DNA from: Mucilaginibacter sp. OK268 | Lineage (GTDB): Bacteria > Bacteroidota > Bacteroidia > Sphingobacteriales > Sphingobacteriaceae | Length of the DNA stretch: 64,000 nt | Assembly (NCBI RefSeq): GCF_900103125.1 | Contig: NZ_FNJV01000007.1 | Coordinates: 62,001-126,000, forward strand | Reading direction: 5' to 3' | In this document: one piece after another, positions 45,773-55,023 of the stretch | How the letters are laid out: each line of letters starts with the position of its first letter | Position numbering within the stretch: position 1 is the first letter of the stretch | Program-made: the position numbers and the translations under genes | Notes under the pieces: generated by a model | What the model saw: only the letters and a program-made list of their open reading frames with translations | Told to the model about the DNA's origin: nothing | The model's database searches: none

Positions 45773-45895
45773 AGGAGCGAGAGCCAAGAATCAAGAGCCA
45801 AGAGTCAAGACCAGGAAAGTAAAGTAAATCAATCAGTTATTTCTTGACTTTGGATTCTCAGCTCTTGACTCTTGATTCTTGGCTCTTGATTCTCT
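45773..45895. repeat. Word-built inverted repeat (GAGYCAA/TTGAYTC type)
   Basis: The left arm (45778-45810) reads GAGCCAA GAATCAA GAGCCAA GAGTCAA in 7-nt register; the right arm (45841-45895) repeats the complements TTGACTC, TTGATTC, TTGGCTC. The 12-mer GACCAGGAAAGT (45809-45820) directly after the left arm is identical to that in 44149-44256, although the arms differ. Confidence 0.9.
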
Positions 45896-45940
45896 TTTTA
45901 ATTCCCCGTTTCCGGCATAAATGATTATTTTAGTCGGGAT

Positions 45941-47296
45941 ATGCAATCTTTTGAAATCGATAAAACCGACCTGCTCCGCATAAAAGCCGCTCTGGAAAGC
46001 GATGATGTTGAGTTAGAGAAAGTTCTGCAGGGATACCACGCCTCTGAGATTGCTATACTGTTTGAGAAACTTCCGCAGGAAGCCAAAGAACGGATCATCA
46101 ATATCCTGCCGACAGACATCGCATCGGAAGTAATTTCGGAAATGGATGAGGAGCATCATCCCGAAGAACTACTGGTGAACCTTCATCCGGAAAAACGTAC
46201 CGAGATTGTGGAGGAGTTGGATTATGACGATGCTACCGACATTATCTCGCAGTTGGATGAAGAGCAGCAGCATGAGATCCTGAAAGATATTGACCAGGAG
46301 GATGCCAGCAGTATTCGCGCCCTGCTCAGTTATGATGAGGATACAGCCGGTGGTTTGATGAACTCCGAGGTTATCCGGGTAAATATCAAACTGGATAAAA
46401 AGGACGCGCTGGAGGAGATCATCCATCAATCCGAAGAAATGGAGGAGCTATACACCATTTATGTGATTGACGATGCGGCTACCCTGAAAGGAATACTCTC
46501 TATAAAAACACTTATTAAAGCAAAGGCCGATGCACGGATCAGTAACCTGGTGCAAACCACATTTGTATATGTAAAGGCTGATGTTGACCAGGAAGAGGTG
46601 GCCCGCTTAATATCGCAATATAACCTCACCAGTATTCCGGTAGTTGATGAGCACATGAAACTACTGGGCCGCATTACGGTCGATGACATCATCGACGTAA
46701 TGGAGGAGGAAAACACCGAGGACATCCTGAAAATATCGGGTGTATCTGAGGACGAAGAGTTGAGCGGTAATTGGAAAGACGCGGTAAAAAGCCGTTTACC
46801 CTGGCTGGTGATCAACCTGGGTACGGCGTTTCTGGCGGCATCCATCATCCGTAATTTCGATGCCACGGTAGCCAAGCTTTCCATTATTTCGGCCTATATG
46901 ACCATTATTGCCGGGATGGGCGGCAACGCGGCAACCCAGGCCCTGGCGGTAACGGTGAGGCGTATTTCCTTAAACGATTTGAGCGATAAACAGGCCTATA
47001 ATACGGTGCTGAAAGAGTTTTTAGTAGGGATGATCAACGGCGCAGCCAATGGTTTGATCGTTTTTATAGTAGCTTTTTTCTATGATGCCAACCCCATGCT
47101 GGGCCTGGTATTGTTTTTAGCCATGACGGGCAACCTGATCATCGCCGGTTTAACAGGCGCGTCTATCCCACTGATATTAAAGCGGGTAGGGATCGATCCG
47201 GCGGTGGCATCATCTATCATTATTACAACATTTACAGATTGCATAGGCTTTTTATTACCGCTTTGGCTGGCTACAAAGCTTTTATTGCATCATTAA
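45941..47296 (+). CDS. mgtE: Magnesium transporter MgtE
   Basis: Mg2+-selective channel of the inner membrane, 451 residues. The N-terminal superhelical domain (about 1-130) and two CBS domains (about 135-255, with MNSEVIRV and LTSIPVVDEHMKLLGRITVDDI) form the cytoplasmic Mg2+ sensor. The plug helix leads into five membrane helices with the family signatures IAGMGGNAATQALAV and the final GIDPAVASSIIITTFTD. The family closes when cytoplasmic Mg2+ is high. Together with corA at 33834 the window encodes two unrelated magnesium uptake systems. Confidence 0.96.
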   Translation: MQSFEIDKTDLLRIKAALESDDVELEKVLQGYHASEIAILFEKLPQEAKERIINILPTDIASEVISEMDEEHHPEELLVNLHPEKRTEIVEELDYDDATDIISQLDEEQQHEILKDIDQEDASSIRALLSYDEDTAGGLMNSEVIRVNIKLDKKDALEEIIHQSEEMEELYTIYVIDDAATLKGILSIKTLIKAKADARISNLVQTTFVYVKADVDQEEVARLISQYNLTSIPVVDEHMKLLGRITVDDIIDVMEEENTEDILKISGVSEDEELSGNWKDAVKSRLPWLVINLGTAFLAASIIRNFDATVAKLSIISAYMTIIAGMGGNAATQALAVTVRRISLNDLSDKQAYNTVLKEFLVGMINGAANGLIVFIVAFFYDANPMLGLVLFLAMTGNLIIAGLTGASIPLILKRVGIDPAVASSIIITTFTDCIGFLLPLWLATKLLLHH

Positions 47297-47300
47297 GTTT

Positions 47301-47426
47301 ATTGGTTCATTAGTTCAATTGTTCATTGGTGTCAGCAGTTTATTTTTGATTAAAAATGGTAAGACATCTTATTTACATACCTTTTACTAATGAACTAATG
47401 AACAATTGAACTAATGAACAATTGAA
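47301..47426. repeat. Word-built inverted repeat (8-nt words TAATGAAC/AATTGAAC)
   Basis: The right arm (47386-47426) reads TAATGAAC TAATGAAC AATTGAAC TAATGAAC AATTGAA; the left arm (47301-47330) has the complements GTTCATTA, GTTCAATT, GTTCATT. It lies between mgtE and bioB, in a 168-bp gap. Here the words are eight bases long. Confidence 0.9.
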
Positions 47427-47464
47427 TTTTATTCTAAATTTGAACCATCAAAATTTGAAACAGA

Positions 47465-48466
47465 ATGACCGAGGTAAGATACAACTGGACTAAAGAAGAA
47501 ATAGCTGAAATATACCATACCCCGCTGCTCGACCTTGTTTACAAGGCCGCAACCATACACCGCGAAAATAAGGACTATGCCGAAGTGCAGATCAGCTCAC
47601 TGATCTCGATAAAGACCGGCGGTTGTTCTGAAGACTGCGCGTATTGCCCACAAGCAGCGCGTTACAACACCGGTGTTAATGTACACGCTATAATGCCTAA
47701 AGATGAAGTGATAGCCGCGGCAGAAAAAGCTAAAGCAGGTGGTGCTTCGCGTTTATGTATGGGCGCTGCCTGGCGCGAGGTACGTGACAACCGCGATTTT
47801 GACAAGGTAATTGACATGGTAAAAGCGGTGAACTCCCTGGATATGGAAGTTTGCTGTACGCTGGGTATGCTTACCGAGAGCCAGGCGCAACGTTTGGCCG
47901 ACGCGGGCCTGTATGCCTATAATCATAATCTGGATACCTCTGAGGAGGATTATAAGCGTATTATCACTACCCGTACCTATGATGAGCGCCTGCAAACACT
48001 GGAGCATGTGCGTAAAGCCAAAATTACTGTATGCAGCGGTGGCATCATCGGTCTGGGAGAAACCGTGGAAGATCGTATATCTATGCTTAAAACCTTATCA
48101 AACCTGCCTAAGCACCCGGAATCTGTACCGATCAACGCGCTTGTGCCTGTACAGGGTACGCCACTGGCCGATCAGCCTAGGGTATCTGTTTGGGATATGG
48201 TGCGCATGATAGCTACTACCCGTATCATTATGCCCAAAACGGTGGTTCGCCTGTCGGCAGGTCGTACAGAAATGAGTGTGGTTGAACAGGCATTTTGTTT
48301 TATGGCTGGTGCCAATTCTATTTTCGCAGGCGAAAAACTATTGACCACACCAAACCCATCATTTGATACCGACATGGCGATGTTTGAATTGCTTGGCCTG
48401 TCGCCACGCAAAGCGTTTAAAAATGGTCGACCTAATGAAGTTAAAGAAGTTGAAGTAGCAGGTTAA
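47465..48466 (+). CDS. bioB: Biotin synthase
   Basis: Radical SAM enzyme that inserts sulfur into dethiobiotin to make biotin. The protein has 333 residues. The SAM cluster cysteines are Cys54, Cys58 and Cys61 in GGCSEDCAYCPQ. Further features are GASRLCMGAAWRE, YNHNLDTSEEDY, CSGGIIGLGE and the C-terminal RLSAGRTEMS, which holds the arginine that binds the 2Fe-2S cluster. The rest of the biotin pathway is not in this window. A double hairpin terminator follows. Confidence 0.97.
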   Translation: MTEVRYNWTKEEIAEIYHTPLLDLVYKAATIHRENKDYAEVQISSLISIKTGGCSEDCAYCPQAARYNTGVNVHAIMPKDEVIAAAEKAKAGGASRLCMGAAWREVRDNRDFDKVIDMVKAVNSLDMEVCCTLGMLTESQAQRLADAGLYAYNHNLDTSEEDYKRIITTRTYDERLQTLEHVRKAKITVCSGGIIGLGETVEDRISMLKTLSNLPKHPESVPINALVPVQGTPLADQPRVSVWDMVRMIATTRIIMPKTVVRLSAGRTEMSVVEQAFCFMAGANSIFAGEKLLTTPNPSFDTDMAMFELLGLSPRKAFKNGRPNEVKEVEVAG

Positions 48467-48480
48467 GCCTGTGTGAAAAT

Positions 48481-48554
48481 AAAAAGAGACACATGTAATG
48501 TGTCTCTACGTTATATTCTGTGTAGAGACGCATCACATGCGTCTCTCTTTTTGT
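48481..48554 (+). terminator. Tandem GAGACGCAT hairpins and T-run after bioB
   Basis: Two perfect hairpins, AGAGACACAT/ATGTGTCTCT (48485-48507) and AGAGACGCAT/ATGCGTCTCT (48524-48546), followed by a T-run. The outer halves can also pair with each other, giving an alternative long hairpin. The four copies of GAGACRCAT make it both a repeat and a likely terminator. Confidence 0.75.
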
Positions 48555-48560
48555 TTTATG

Positions 48561-48640
48561 GGCTGTCATGCTGAGCTTGTCGAAGCATGGTGGGAGGGCC
48601 TCTGCGCGCGATCCTTCGACGGGCTCAGGATGACAGGGCC
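48561..48640. repeat. GTCATGCTGAGC-type long palindrome
   Basis: The left half CTGTCATGCTGAGCTTGTCGAAGCAT and the right half ATCCTTCGACGGGCTCAGGATGACAG are near reverse complements. It sits between the convergent bioB and yajQ genes and is related to 13197-13278, 33729-33816 and 56131-56265. Confidence 0.85.
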
Positions 48641-48652
48641 GTCAGTGTCAAA

Positions 48653-49144
48653 TTAGTCCCTCATATTAATAAACTGCAGTGGCTGGCCAAAGTTTTCGCC
48701 GCGGCACAGGCTAATCACTGCTTGCAAATCGTCAATTTTTTTGCCCTGAACACGTACCTGGTCGTCCATAATGGAAGCTTGTACTTTAAGGCCGCTGTCT
48801 TTAATCTTTTTAACAATCTTTTTAGCTGCTTCTTTATCGATGCCTTCCTTCACTTTGATCTCCTTGCGGATCATATTGCCCGATGCATATTGCTCTTTAC
48901 CAAAATCCAAAGCGGCAGAATCTAAATGCTGTTTCACCATACGGCTGATGATGGAATCCTGAATAGCCTTTAAACGCATATCGTTTTCGGTCACGATGGT
49001 GATCTCGTTGGTTTTTTTATCCAGGTCGATAGTGCTTTTTGAATCGTTAAAATCATAACGGTTCAATATTTCCTTTTTTGCGGTATTGATAGCGTTATCA
49101 AGCGTTTGTCCGTCTATCTTGCTTACTATATCAAATGTGGGCAT
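48653..49144 (-). CDS. yajQ: YajQ family cyclic di-GMP-binding protein
   Basis: A small cytoplasmic protein of 163 residues matching YajQ along its length: MPTFDIVSKID at the start, NRYDFNDSKSTI, ESMM-equivalent DMRLKAIQDSI, KEGIDKEAAKKIVKKIKDSGLKVQASI and VRVQGKKIDDLQAVI. The two ferredoxin-like domains of the family bind c-di-GMP in Xanthomonas and nucleotides in E. coli. Target and ligand in this organism are unknown. It is monocistronic. Confidence 0.95.
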   Translation of the reverse strand: MPTFDIVSKIDGQTLDNAINTAKKEILNRYDFNDSKSTIDLDKKTNEITIVTENDMRLKAIQDSIISRMVKQHLDSAALDFGKEQYASGNMIRKEIKVKEGIDKEAAKKIVKKIKDSGLKVQASIMDDQVRVQGKKIDDLQAVISLCRGENFGQPLQFINMRD

Positions 49145-49189
49145 AAGTAAATGGTTTTATAAATGTTTACAAAACTAAGGTATTAGAAA

Positions 49190-49360
49190 CATAGTTCATA
49201 GTATATAGTTCATGGTTAATGGTTGATAAATCATAGTTGTTTTATGGTTCACAAAATATGGATAGTTACCTACAGTTTATTGAATATATCAATCTTTATA
49301 GTTAATATGAAGCCATAAACGATGATCTATCAACTATGAACTATGACCCATGAACTATGT
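49190..49360. repeat. Word-built inverted repeat (ATAGTTC/GAACTAT type)
   Basis: The left arm (49190-49236) has ATAGTTC ATAGTAT ATAGTTC ATGGTTA ATGGTTG in 7-nt register; the right arm (49324-49360) has the complements ATCAACT ATGAACT ATGACCC ATGAACT ATG. The arms are about 90 nt apart, the longest loop of these elements. It fills most of the gap between yajQ and ppk1. Confidence 0.85.
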
Positions 49361-49454
49361 GTGAATAAAAACTCGTTAAATACTAATGAGTTAATATTAA
49401 GTTAACAAATAAATAAGCAGTTTTGTAAAAGTGAGCCCGGCATGGGCAATTTAT

Positions 49455-51500
49455 ATGGATAAACAGGTTCCCTTAATAAACAGAGAGATAAGTTGGTTAT
49501 ATTTTAACGATAGGGTTTTGCAGGAAGCTGCCGACCCAACTGTTCCGCTAATTGAACGGGTGAGGTTTTTAGCCATATTTTCATCCAACCTGGATGAGTT
49601 TTATCGTGTACGGGTAGCTACTATGAGCCGCCTGGCCAACCTGAACGAAAAATCAAAGGAAATATTGGGCTACAATCCCAAAAAGATCCTTAACCAGATC
49701 AAAAATTTGGTTGTAAAGCAAGAGCGTAAGTTCAACAATCTTTACGAAAACATCATTGTAAAGGAGCTTGCCGAAGAAAAGATATTTTTGCTGAACGATA
49801 AGCAGCTTAATGTAACTCGTGGCGCCTTCGTTAAAACTTACTTCAGGGAAAAGCTGCTGGCTACGCTGGTGCCCATTATGCTTGATGACGAAATGCCGCT
49901 GCCCGAACTGCGCGACAGGGCCATTTACTTTTTTGTAAAGCTCACCAAAAACAAAAAATCAAGGTTCGCGCTGATCGAATTCCCCGACAACCTTTCGAGG
50001 TTTATAGCACTGCCCGAAACCAATAACCTGAAATTTATTATCCTGCTGGATGATATCATCAGGTATAGTTTGGAGGATATCTTCTTTATTTTTAACCACG
50101 ATACCATTGAGGCTTATTCCTTACAGCTCACCCGCGACGCGGAGCTTGACCTGGATAAAGAGGTAAGCGAAAAGTTTATCGATTCGTTATCCAAAAGCCT
50201 GCAAAAACGCAAAAAGGGCAAACCCATGCGTTTGCTGTATGATAGCGATATGCCGCTGGATATGTTAAAATATTTGGTGAACAGGATGGGCTTGCATGGC
50301 GAAAGCCTGATACCCGGTAACCGATACCATAACTTTAAAAACTTCATTTCGTTCCCCAACGTGGGCCGGCCCGAGTTGGAATATCCTAAATATCCGCCAT
50401 TGCCGGTTGAGGATCTGTCGTTTGGTAAAAGTTTGATTGGGCTCATCGCCAAAAAAGACTATCTGGTGAGTACGCCTTATCAGTCTTTCGATTATATTAT
50501 CCACTTTTTGCGCGAAGCCGCCATTGATCCCAAAGTACGGGAGATCAGTATTGCCGTATACCGCCTTGCCGAAAATTCACGTGTGATACACGCGTTGATC
50601 AATGCAGCGAAAAATGGTAAAAAGGTAAACTGCCTGGTAGAGCTGCGTGCCAGGTTTGATGAGCAGAACAATATTTTCTGGAGCAACAGGCTCGAGGAGG
50701 AAGGGGTAAACGTATTGTATGGCGTGGCTGGTTACAAAGTACACTCCAAAATATGCCTGGTAACGCGCATCGAAAAACGTAAACTGGCCTATTATGCCTG
50801 TCTTTCAACCGGTAATTTCAACGAAAAAACGGCTCGTATATATGCCGACCATACCTTGTTTACAGCCAACCCTAAGATCACCGGCGATTTGGTAGTGGTT
50901 TTTAAAGCTTTATATAAAAACGCGCTGCCAAAAGGATTGAAAAATTTGATCGTGTCGCCTATTGATTCCAGGCCGGCTATTTACAGATTGATCGATAACG
51001 AGATCAGGAATGCCAAAGCGGGTAAAAAGGCTTACATGATATTAAAAATGAACAGCCTTGCCGATGAGGAACTGATCACTAAGCTTTACACGGCCAGTAA
51101 TGCCGGCGTTAAGATCAGGATGATCATTCGCGGGATGTGCTGCCTGATTCCAGGTGTAAAAGGATACAGTGAAAATATTGAGGTGATCAGCATCGTTGAT
51201 AAATACCTGGAGCATGCCCGTGTACACATTTACTGCAATGGCGGTAATGAACTGCTGTATCTGACATCGGCCGATTTTATGACCCGTAACATTGATAACC
51301 GGATTGAAGTTGGTTTCCCGATATATGACGAGCAGTTACGTAAAGAGATCAGGGATGTAATTGATATACAACTGCATGACAATACCAAGGCCCGCGAAAT
51401 AAACAGTCAGAATAATAACAAATATCACAAAACTCACTCTGCCGAGTCGCACCGCGCGCAGATTGAGATATATAATTATCTAAAAGCTAAAAATAAATAA
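49455..51500 (+). CDS. ppk: Polyphosphate kinase 1
   Basis: Makes inorganic polyphosphate from ATP. The methionine at 49455 (MDKQVPLINREISWLYFN) is the likely start; a GTG at 49431 would extend it by eight residues. The enzyme has 681 residues with the usual four domains. The autophosphorylated histidine is His430 in KVHSKICLV, and the second catalytic histidine is His587 in LEHARVHIYCNGG, matching His435 and His592 of E. coli PPK. FSSNLDEFYRVRVA near the N-terminus is the ATP-binding region. The ppx-type gene follows directly and is surely in the same operon. Confidence 0.96.
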   Translation: MDKQVPLINREISWLYFNDRVLQEAADPTVPLIERVRFLAIFSSNLDEFYRVRVATMSRLANLNEKSKEILGYNPKKILNQIKNLVVKQERKFNNLYENIIVKELAEEKIFLLNDKQLNVTRGAFVKTYFREKLLATLVPIMLDDEMPLPELRDRAIYFFVKLTKNKKSRFALIEFPDNLSRFIALPETNNLKFIILLDDIIRYSLEDIFFIFNHDTIEAYSLQLTRDAELDLDKEVSEKFIDSLSKSLQKRKKGKPMRLLYDSDMPLDMLKYLVNRMGLHGESLIPGNRYHNFKNFISFPNVGRPELEYPKYPPLPVEDLSFGKSLIGLIAKKDYLVSTPYQSFDYIIHFLREAAIDPKVREISIAVYRLAENSRVIHALINAAKNGKKVNCLVELRARFDEQNNIFWSNRLEEEGVNVLYGVAGYKVHSKICLVTRIEKRKLAYYACLSTGNFNEKTARIYADHTLFTANPKITGDLVVVFKALYKNALPKGLKNLIVSPIDSRPAIYRLIDNEIRNAKAGKKAYMILKMNSLADEELITKLYTASNAGVKIRMIIRGMCCLIPGVKGYSENIEVISIVDKYLEHARVHIYCNGGNELLYLTSADFMTRNIDNRIEVGFPIYDEQLRKEIRDVIDIQLHDNTKAREINSQNNNKYHKTHSAESHRAQIEIYNYLKAKNK

Positions 51501-51501
51501 A

Positions 51502-52377
51502 TTGAGATACGCCGCTATAGACATAGGTTCAAACGCCGTGAGGCTTTTGATTGCTGACATTATTGAAAACAATGGTTCGGTTTCTTTTAAAAAGAATACG
51601 CTGATCAGGGTGCCGTTACGTTTGGGCGACGACGCGTTTATACAGCACCATATTTCTGAACGTAAAACCAATGATCTTTTAAAGGCGATGCAGGCTTTCC
51701 GCAACCTGATGGATGTTTATAAGGTGACCGATTACCTGGCCTACGCCACATCGGCCATGCGCGAGGCCGAAAATGGTGAAGAGGTGGCTAAACTGATCAA
51801 ACAGGAAGCAAATATCGACCTGGAGATCATCCATGGTTCAAAAGAAGCTAAAGTGATCTACGCCAGTCATGCCGATCAAAACATCGATAAAAGTAAAAAC
51901 TACCTTTATGTAGATGTAGGTGGCGGCAGTACCGAGCTTTCCCTGTTTTCAACCGGCCAGCTCATGGCATCCAAATCATTCAACATCGGTACCATCCGGA
52001 TCCTGGATAACCAGGACACCGAAGAAACCTGGAATGAAATGAAGGATTTTATACGCGAGCATACCCGTGGCTTTAAGCAGCTGGCAGGTATTGGCACCGG
52101 CGGTAACATCAATAAGCTGTATAAATTGGCCGAAGAAGAGAACGAGGCGCCACTGAGCTTTAATAAACTTAGGCAGCTATATACTTACCTCACATCCTTC
52201 TCGCTTAAAGACCGTATCAACGTACTGGGCCTTAACCAGGACCGCGCCGATGTGATCATTCCTGCCTGCGAAATATATCTTACCGTTATGAAACATGCCG
52301 GTATTAAGAGTATTTATGTACCAAGAGTAGGTATGGTTGATGGTATTATTCAATTACTTATCGAAAAGAATTTATAA
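51502..52377 (+). CDS. Ppx/GppA exopolyphosphatase family protein (TTG start)
   Basis: A 291-residue cytoplasmic phosphatase of the sugar-kinase/actin fold: AAIDIGSNAVRLLIAD (phosphate 1), YATSAMREAENG, YVDVGGGSTELSLF (phosphate 2) and GTGGNINKL. It is short, lacking the C-terminal HD-like domains of E. coli PPX, as is common for Bacteroidota members. It begins with TTG at 51502, one base after the ppk stop codon. The pair suggests coordinated control of polyphosphate. Activity on pppGpp is also possible. Confidence 0.92.
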   Translation: MRYAAIDIGSNAVRLLIADIIENNGSVSFKKNTLIRVPLRLGDDAFIQHHISERKTNDLLKAMQAFRNLMDVYKVTDYLAYATSAMREAENGEEVAKLIKQEANIDLEIIHGSKEAKVIYASHADQNIDKSKNYLYVDVGGGSTELSLFSTGQLMASKSFNIGTIRILDNQDTEETWNEMKDFIREHTRGFKQLAGIGTGGNINKLYKLAEEENEAPLSFNKLRQLYTYLTSFSLKDRINVLGLNQDRADVIIPACEIYLTVMKHAGIKSIYVPRVGMVDGIIQLLIEKNL

Positions 52378-52405
52378 AAACTTAACGTAAAATTATTTTT
52401 ACAAA

Positions 52406-52440
52406 TTTGTTTAATAATTTAAAAACTCTTATTACATTTG
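52406..52440 (+). promoter_or_regulatory. Bacteroidota-type promoter
   Basis: A perfect -7 box TACATTTG (52433-52440) with a TTTG (52406-52409) upstream at a spacing of 23 bp, slightly longer than the usual 19-21. It would start transcription of the short structured region at 52444-52510. Confidence 0.5.
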
Positions 52441-52443
52441 TAG

Positions 52444-52510
52444 TGCCCTCTCAAGGGCATGTTTTTCATAGGTAGATGTAGGGTCGGGTACTTGTATTCG
52501 ACCCTTTTTT
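52444..52510 (+). ncRNA. Candidate small RNA or short leader with terminator
   Basis: Downstream of a TACATTTG promoter box lie a perfect 6-bp hairpin (TGCCCT/AGGGCA, loop CTCA, 52444-52459) and a terminator stem GGGTCG/CGACCC with a T-run (52481-52510). A transcript of about 70 nt with two hairpins would end 42 bases before ubiX. It could instead be an attenuated leader of ubiX. No open reading frame of note is inside it. I cannot match it to a named RNA family. Confidence 0.4.
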
Positions 52511-52552
52511 GTGCCCGTAAATTTGTGAGCGTGGATTGTTGAAGGATTAATT

Positions 52553-53116
52553 ATGAAGAAGAAGATCGTAGTTGCCATTACGGGGGCCAGCGGCGCTATT
52601 TATGCCCGGCTGTTATTAGAAAAATTAAGCCAGTTAAATGACCAGATACAGGAAGTAGCCGTTGTGATGTCTGATAATGCCAAGGATGTTTGGCGTTTTG
52701 AGCTCGATAACGAGGACTTTAGTAAATACGACTATCACTTTTACGCCAAGAACGACTTTATGGCGCCTTTTGCATCCGGATCGGCCAGGTTTGATACCAT
52801 GGTGATCGTTCCCTGCTCTATGGGCACGCTGGGCCGTATTGCAGGCGGTATATCTGACGATTTGATCACCCGTGCTGCCGATGTAATACTCAAGGAACGC
52901 CGCAAGCTGATCCTGGTGGCCCGCGATACTCCTTTAAACCTCATCCACATCCGCAATATGGAAACGGTAACCGAAGCCGGAGGCATCATTTGCCCGGCCA
53001 TCCCATCATACTACAGCAAACCCAAAACCATCGAAGAACTGGCCATGACCGTAGTGAACCGCGTAATAGACCTCATTGGTCTGGAACACGACAGCTACAG
53101 GTGGAGCGAGGAGTGA
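52553..53116 (+). CDS. ubiX: UbiX-type flavin prenyltransferase
   Basis: Attaches a dimethylallyl group to FMN to make the prenylated flavin cofactor of UbiD-type decarboxylases. The protein has 187 residues with the Rossmann-like fold: VVAITGASGAIYARLL at the start, PCSMGTLGRIAGGISDDLITRAADV and the C-terminal LARDTPLN-type segment VARDTPLNLIHIRNM. No ubiD lies nearby. Many Bacteroidota make menaquinone, and the pair also serves other decarboxylations. Confidence 0.94.
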   Translation: MKKKIVVAITGASGAIYARLLLEKLSQLNDQIQEVAVVMSDNAKDVWRFELDNEDFSKYDYHFYAKNDFMAPFASGSARFDTMVIVPCSMGTLGRIAGGISDDLITRAADVILKERRKLILVARDTPLNLIHIRNMETVTEAGGIICPAIPSYYSKPKTIEELAMTVVNRVIDLIGLEHDSYRWSEE

Positions 53117-53214
53117 GGTTTGATCCCGGAGTTTGGCTGTTTGGGTTTGGGCCTTGAAAAATAATAATGAGTTTTTAGATCAGATTTAATTACATTGAAA
53201 TACAATTACGAGTA

Positions 53215-54906
53215 ATGCTGAAAAAAGTAAAGACCATCCTTATATTACTGCCATTCCTGTTAAAAAACCTTAGTGCACAAGAAGTCATTAGAAAGGCAGA
53301 CATTTATGTTGATCTATCTGTTGAGAAAGGACCGATGAAGCCATTTTGGGCTTGGTTTGGCTATGATGAGCCAAACTATACCTATATGAAGGATGGTAAA
53401 AAATTACTTACCGAAATTTCGGCGCTAAGCCCGGTGCCTGTTTATGTAAGAACGCATAGCCTGATGGTTACCGGAGATGGAGAAGCTGCATTAAAATGGG
53501 GCTCTACCAACATGTACACTGAAGATTCAAATGGGAATGCTGTTTATAATTGGAAAATTATCGATTCTATATTTGATACCTACATTAAACGGGGGATGAA
53601 ACCATTTGCTCAGATTGGTTTTATGCCCCAGGCACTTTCCACTCATCCGGAACCTTATCGCCATTATTGGAAACCTGGTGATCCATATAAAGATATAGCA
53701 ACCGGTTGGACATATCCGCCCAAGGATTATAAGAAATGGGGTGATCTCGTTTATAATTGGGTAAAGCATTCTATAGATCGATATGGTAAAAAGGAGGTGG
53801 AAAGCTGGTATTGGGAAGTTTGGAATGAACCTAATGGCTTTTACTGGAAAGGGACCGAACAAGAACTTTTTAAACTTTACGATTATGCGGCTGATGGCGT
53901 AAAGCGCGCTCTTCCTTCAGCTAAAATAGGCGGGTTTAATGTGGCTGGTACATCTGGAAAGGGGGCGCAGCAGATGCTTAATGATTTTATTAAGCATTGT
54001 ACAACAGAAACTAATTATGCAACAGGTCATACAGGATCGCCACTTGATATCTTAACCTTCCATGCGAAGGGGCAGCCGTCAATTGTTAATGGAATGGTGA
54101 GGATGAATGCTTCACCTCATCTTCGTGATATAGAGGCTGGGTTCAAAGTAGCAACCGCTTATCCTGAAACAAAAAATATCCCTTTAATTGTGGGTGAGTC
54201 TGACCCGGAAGGATGTGCTGCCTGCGGTATGGCTACAGACCCCCAGAACGCCTATCGGAACGGAACTTTATACCCGAGTTATACAGCGGCAACTATAGCC
54301 CGTGAATACGAATTAGCCGATCAATATAAAGTAAACTTAAGGGGTGCTGTAAATTGGAGTTTTGAGTTTGAAAACCAACCCTGGTTTTACGGCTTTCGCG
54401 ATCTGGCAACTAATGGTGTGGATAAACCCATTTTAAATCTTTTCAGAATGCTGGGCAAAATGACAGGGAATAGAGTGAAGGCCCAAAGCAACAGGATGTA
54501 CCCCCTGAAAACCATGCTTGATTCCAGTATTCGCGGGCCATTGTCTGATATTGGCGTATTAGCTTCAAAAGACAAAACAACGGCAGGGATACTTATCTGG
54601 AACTATCATGATAATGATGAAAAAAAGCCAGCGGAACAAGTATCTCTACAGGTTGAAAACATACCCGTTAAAAGCGTTAGACTGGCACATTACCGGATTG
54701 ATGATCAACATAGCAACTCCTATGAAGCTTGGAAAAAGATGGGCTCACCGCAAAGCCCGAGTGCCGGGCAAATAGCAGAATTAGAGAAGGCCGGGCAGTT
54801 ACAAACCATCGGCACGGCACAAAATATAAACGTAAAATCAGGAAAAATAAATATAAATTTTGATCTGCCCCGCCAAGGGATATCATTTATAAAAATAGAC
54901 TGGTAG
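53215..54906 (+). CDS. GH39 family beta-xylosidase-like glycosidase
   Basis: A secreted or periplasmic 563-residue glycosidase with a signal peptide ending near residue 21 (NLSAQ). The (beta/alpha)8 domain carries the GH39 acid/base Glu205 in WEVWNEPN and the nucleophile Glu328 in VGESDPEG, followed by the NWSFEFENQPWFYG segment. The C-terminal part (about 450-563) is a beta-sandwich as in GH39 xylosidases. The likely role is release of xylose from xylo-oligosaccharides, which fits the xylA/xylB cluster 30 kb away. It is isolated between ubiX and an unfamiliar gene, with no SusC/SusD system. Confidence 0.88.
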   Translation: MLKKVKTILILLPFLLKNLSAQEVIRKADIYVDLSVEKGPMKPFWAWFGYDEPNYTYMKDGKKLLTEISALSPVPVYVRTHSLMVTGDGEAALKWGSTNMYTEDSNGNAVYNWKIIDSIFDTYIKRGMKPFAQIGFMPQALSTHPEPYRHYWKPGDPYKDIATGWTYPPKDYKKWGDLVYNWVKHSIDRYGKKEVESWYWEVWNEPNGFYWKGTEQELFKLYDYAADGVKRALPSAKIGGFNVAGTSGKGAQQMLNDFIKHCTTETNYATGHTGSPLDILTFHAKGQPSIVNGMVRMNASPHLRDIEAGFKVATAYPETKNIPLIVGESDPEGCAACGMATDPQNAYRNGTLYPSYTAATIAREYELADQYKVNLRGAVNWSFEFENQPWFYGFRDLATNGVDKPILNLFRMLGKMTGNRVKAQSNRMYPLKTMLDSSIRGPLSDIGVLASKDKTTAGILIWNYHDNDEKKPAEQVSLQVENIPVKSVRLAHYRIDDQHSNSYEAWKKMGSPQSPSAGQIAELEKAGQLQTIGTAQNINVKSGKININFDLPRQGISFIKIDW

Positions 54907-55023
54907 CTTCTGCTTTAGCTATATCTAAACCAGAGCCGCCGGTAGGGGTAAGTGGTTCCGTGATATCACCAGCCACAGGCTGAATACTTTGAGGTGTAAT
55001 ATCAATTCACAAGTGTTATAGAT

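Noticed and set aside
47301..47426. Could the iterated words be a CRISPR array?
   Set aside because: The words are 7-9 nt, directly abutting, without unique spacers, and arranged as inverted arms; no cas gene is present.
52481..52510. tRNA-like hairpin
   Set aside because: The stem ends in a T-run and lacks the D, anticodon and T arms and a CCA end; it is a terminator.
53215..54906. Part of a polysaccharide utilisation locus
   Set aside because: No SusC/SusD pair, sensor or other glycosidase is adjacent; the GH39 gene stands alone.
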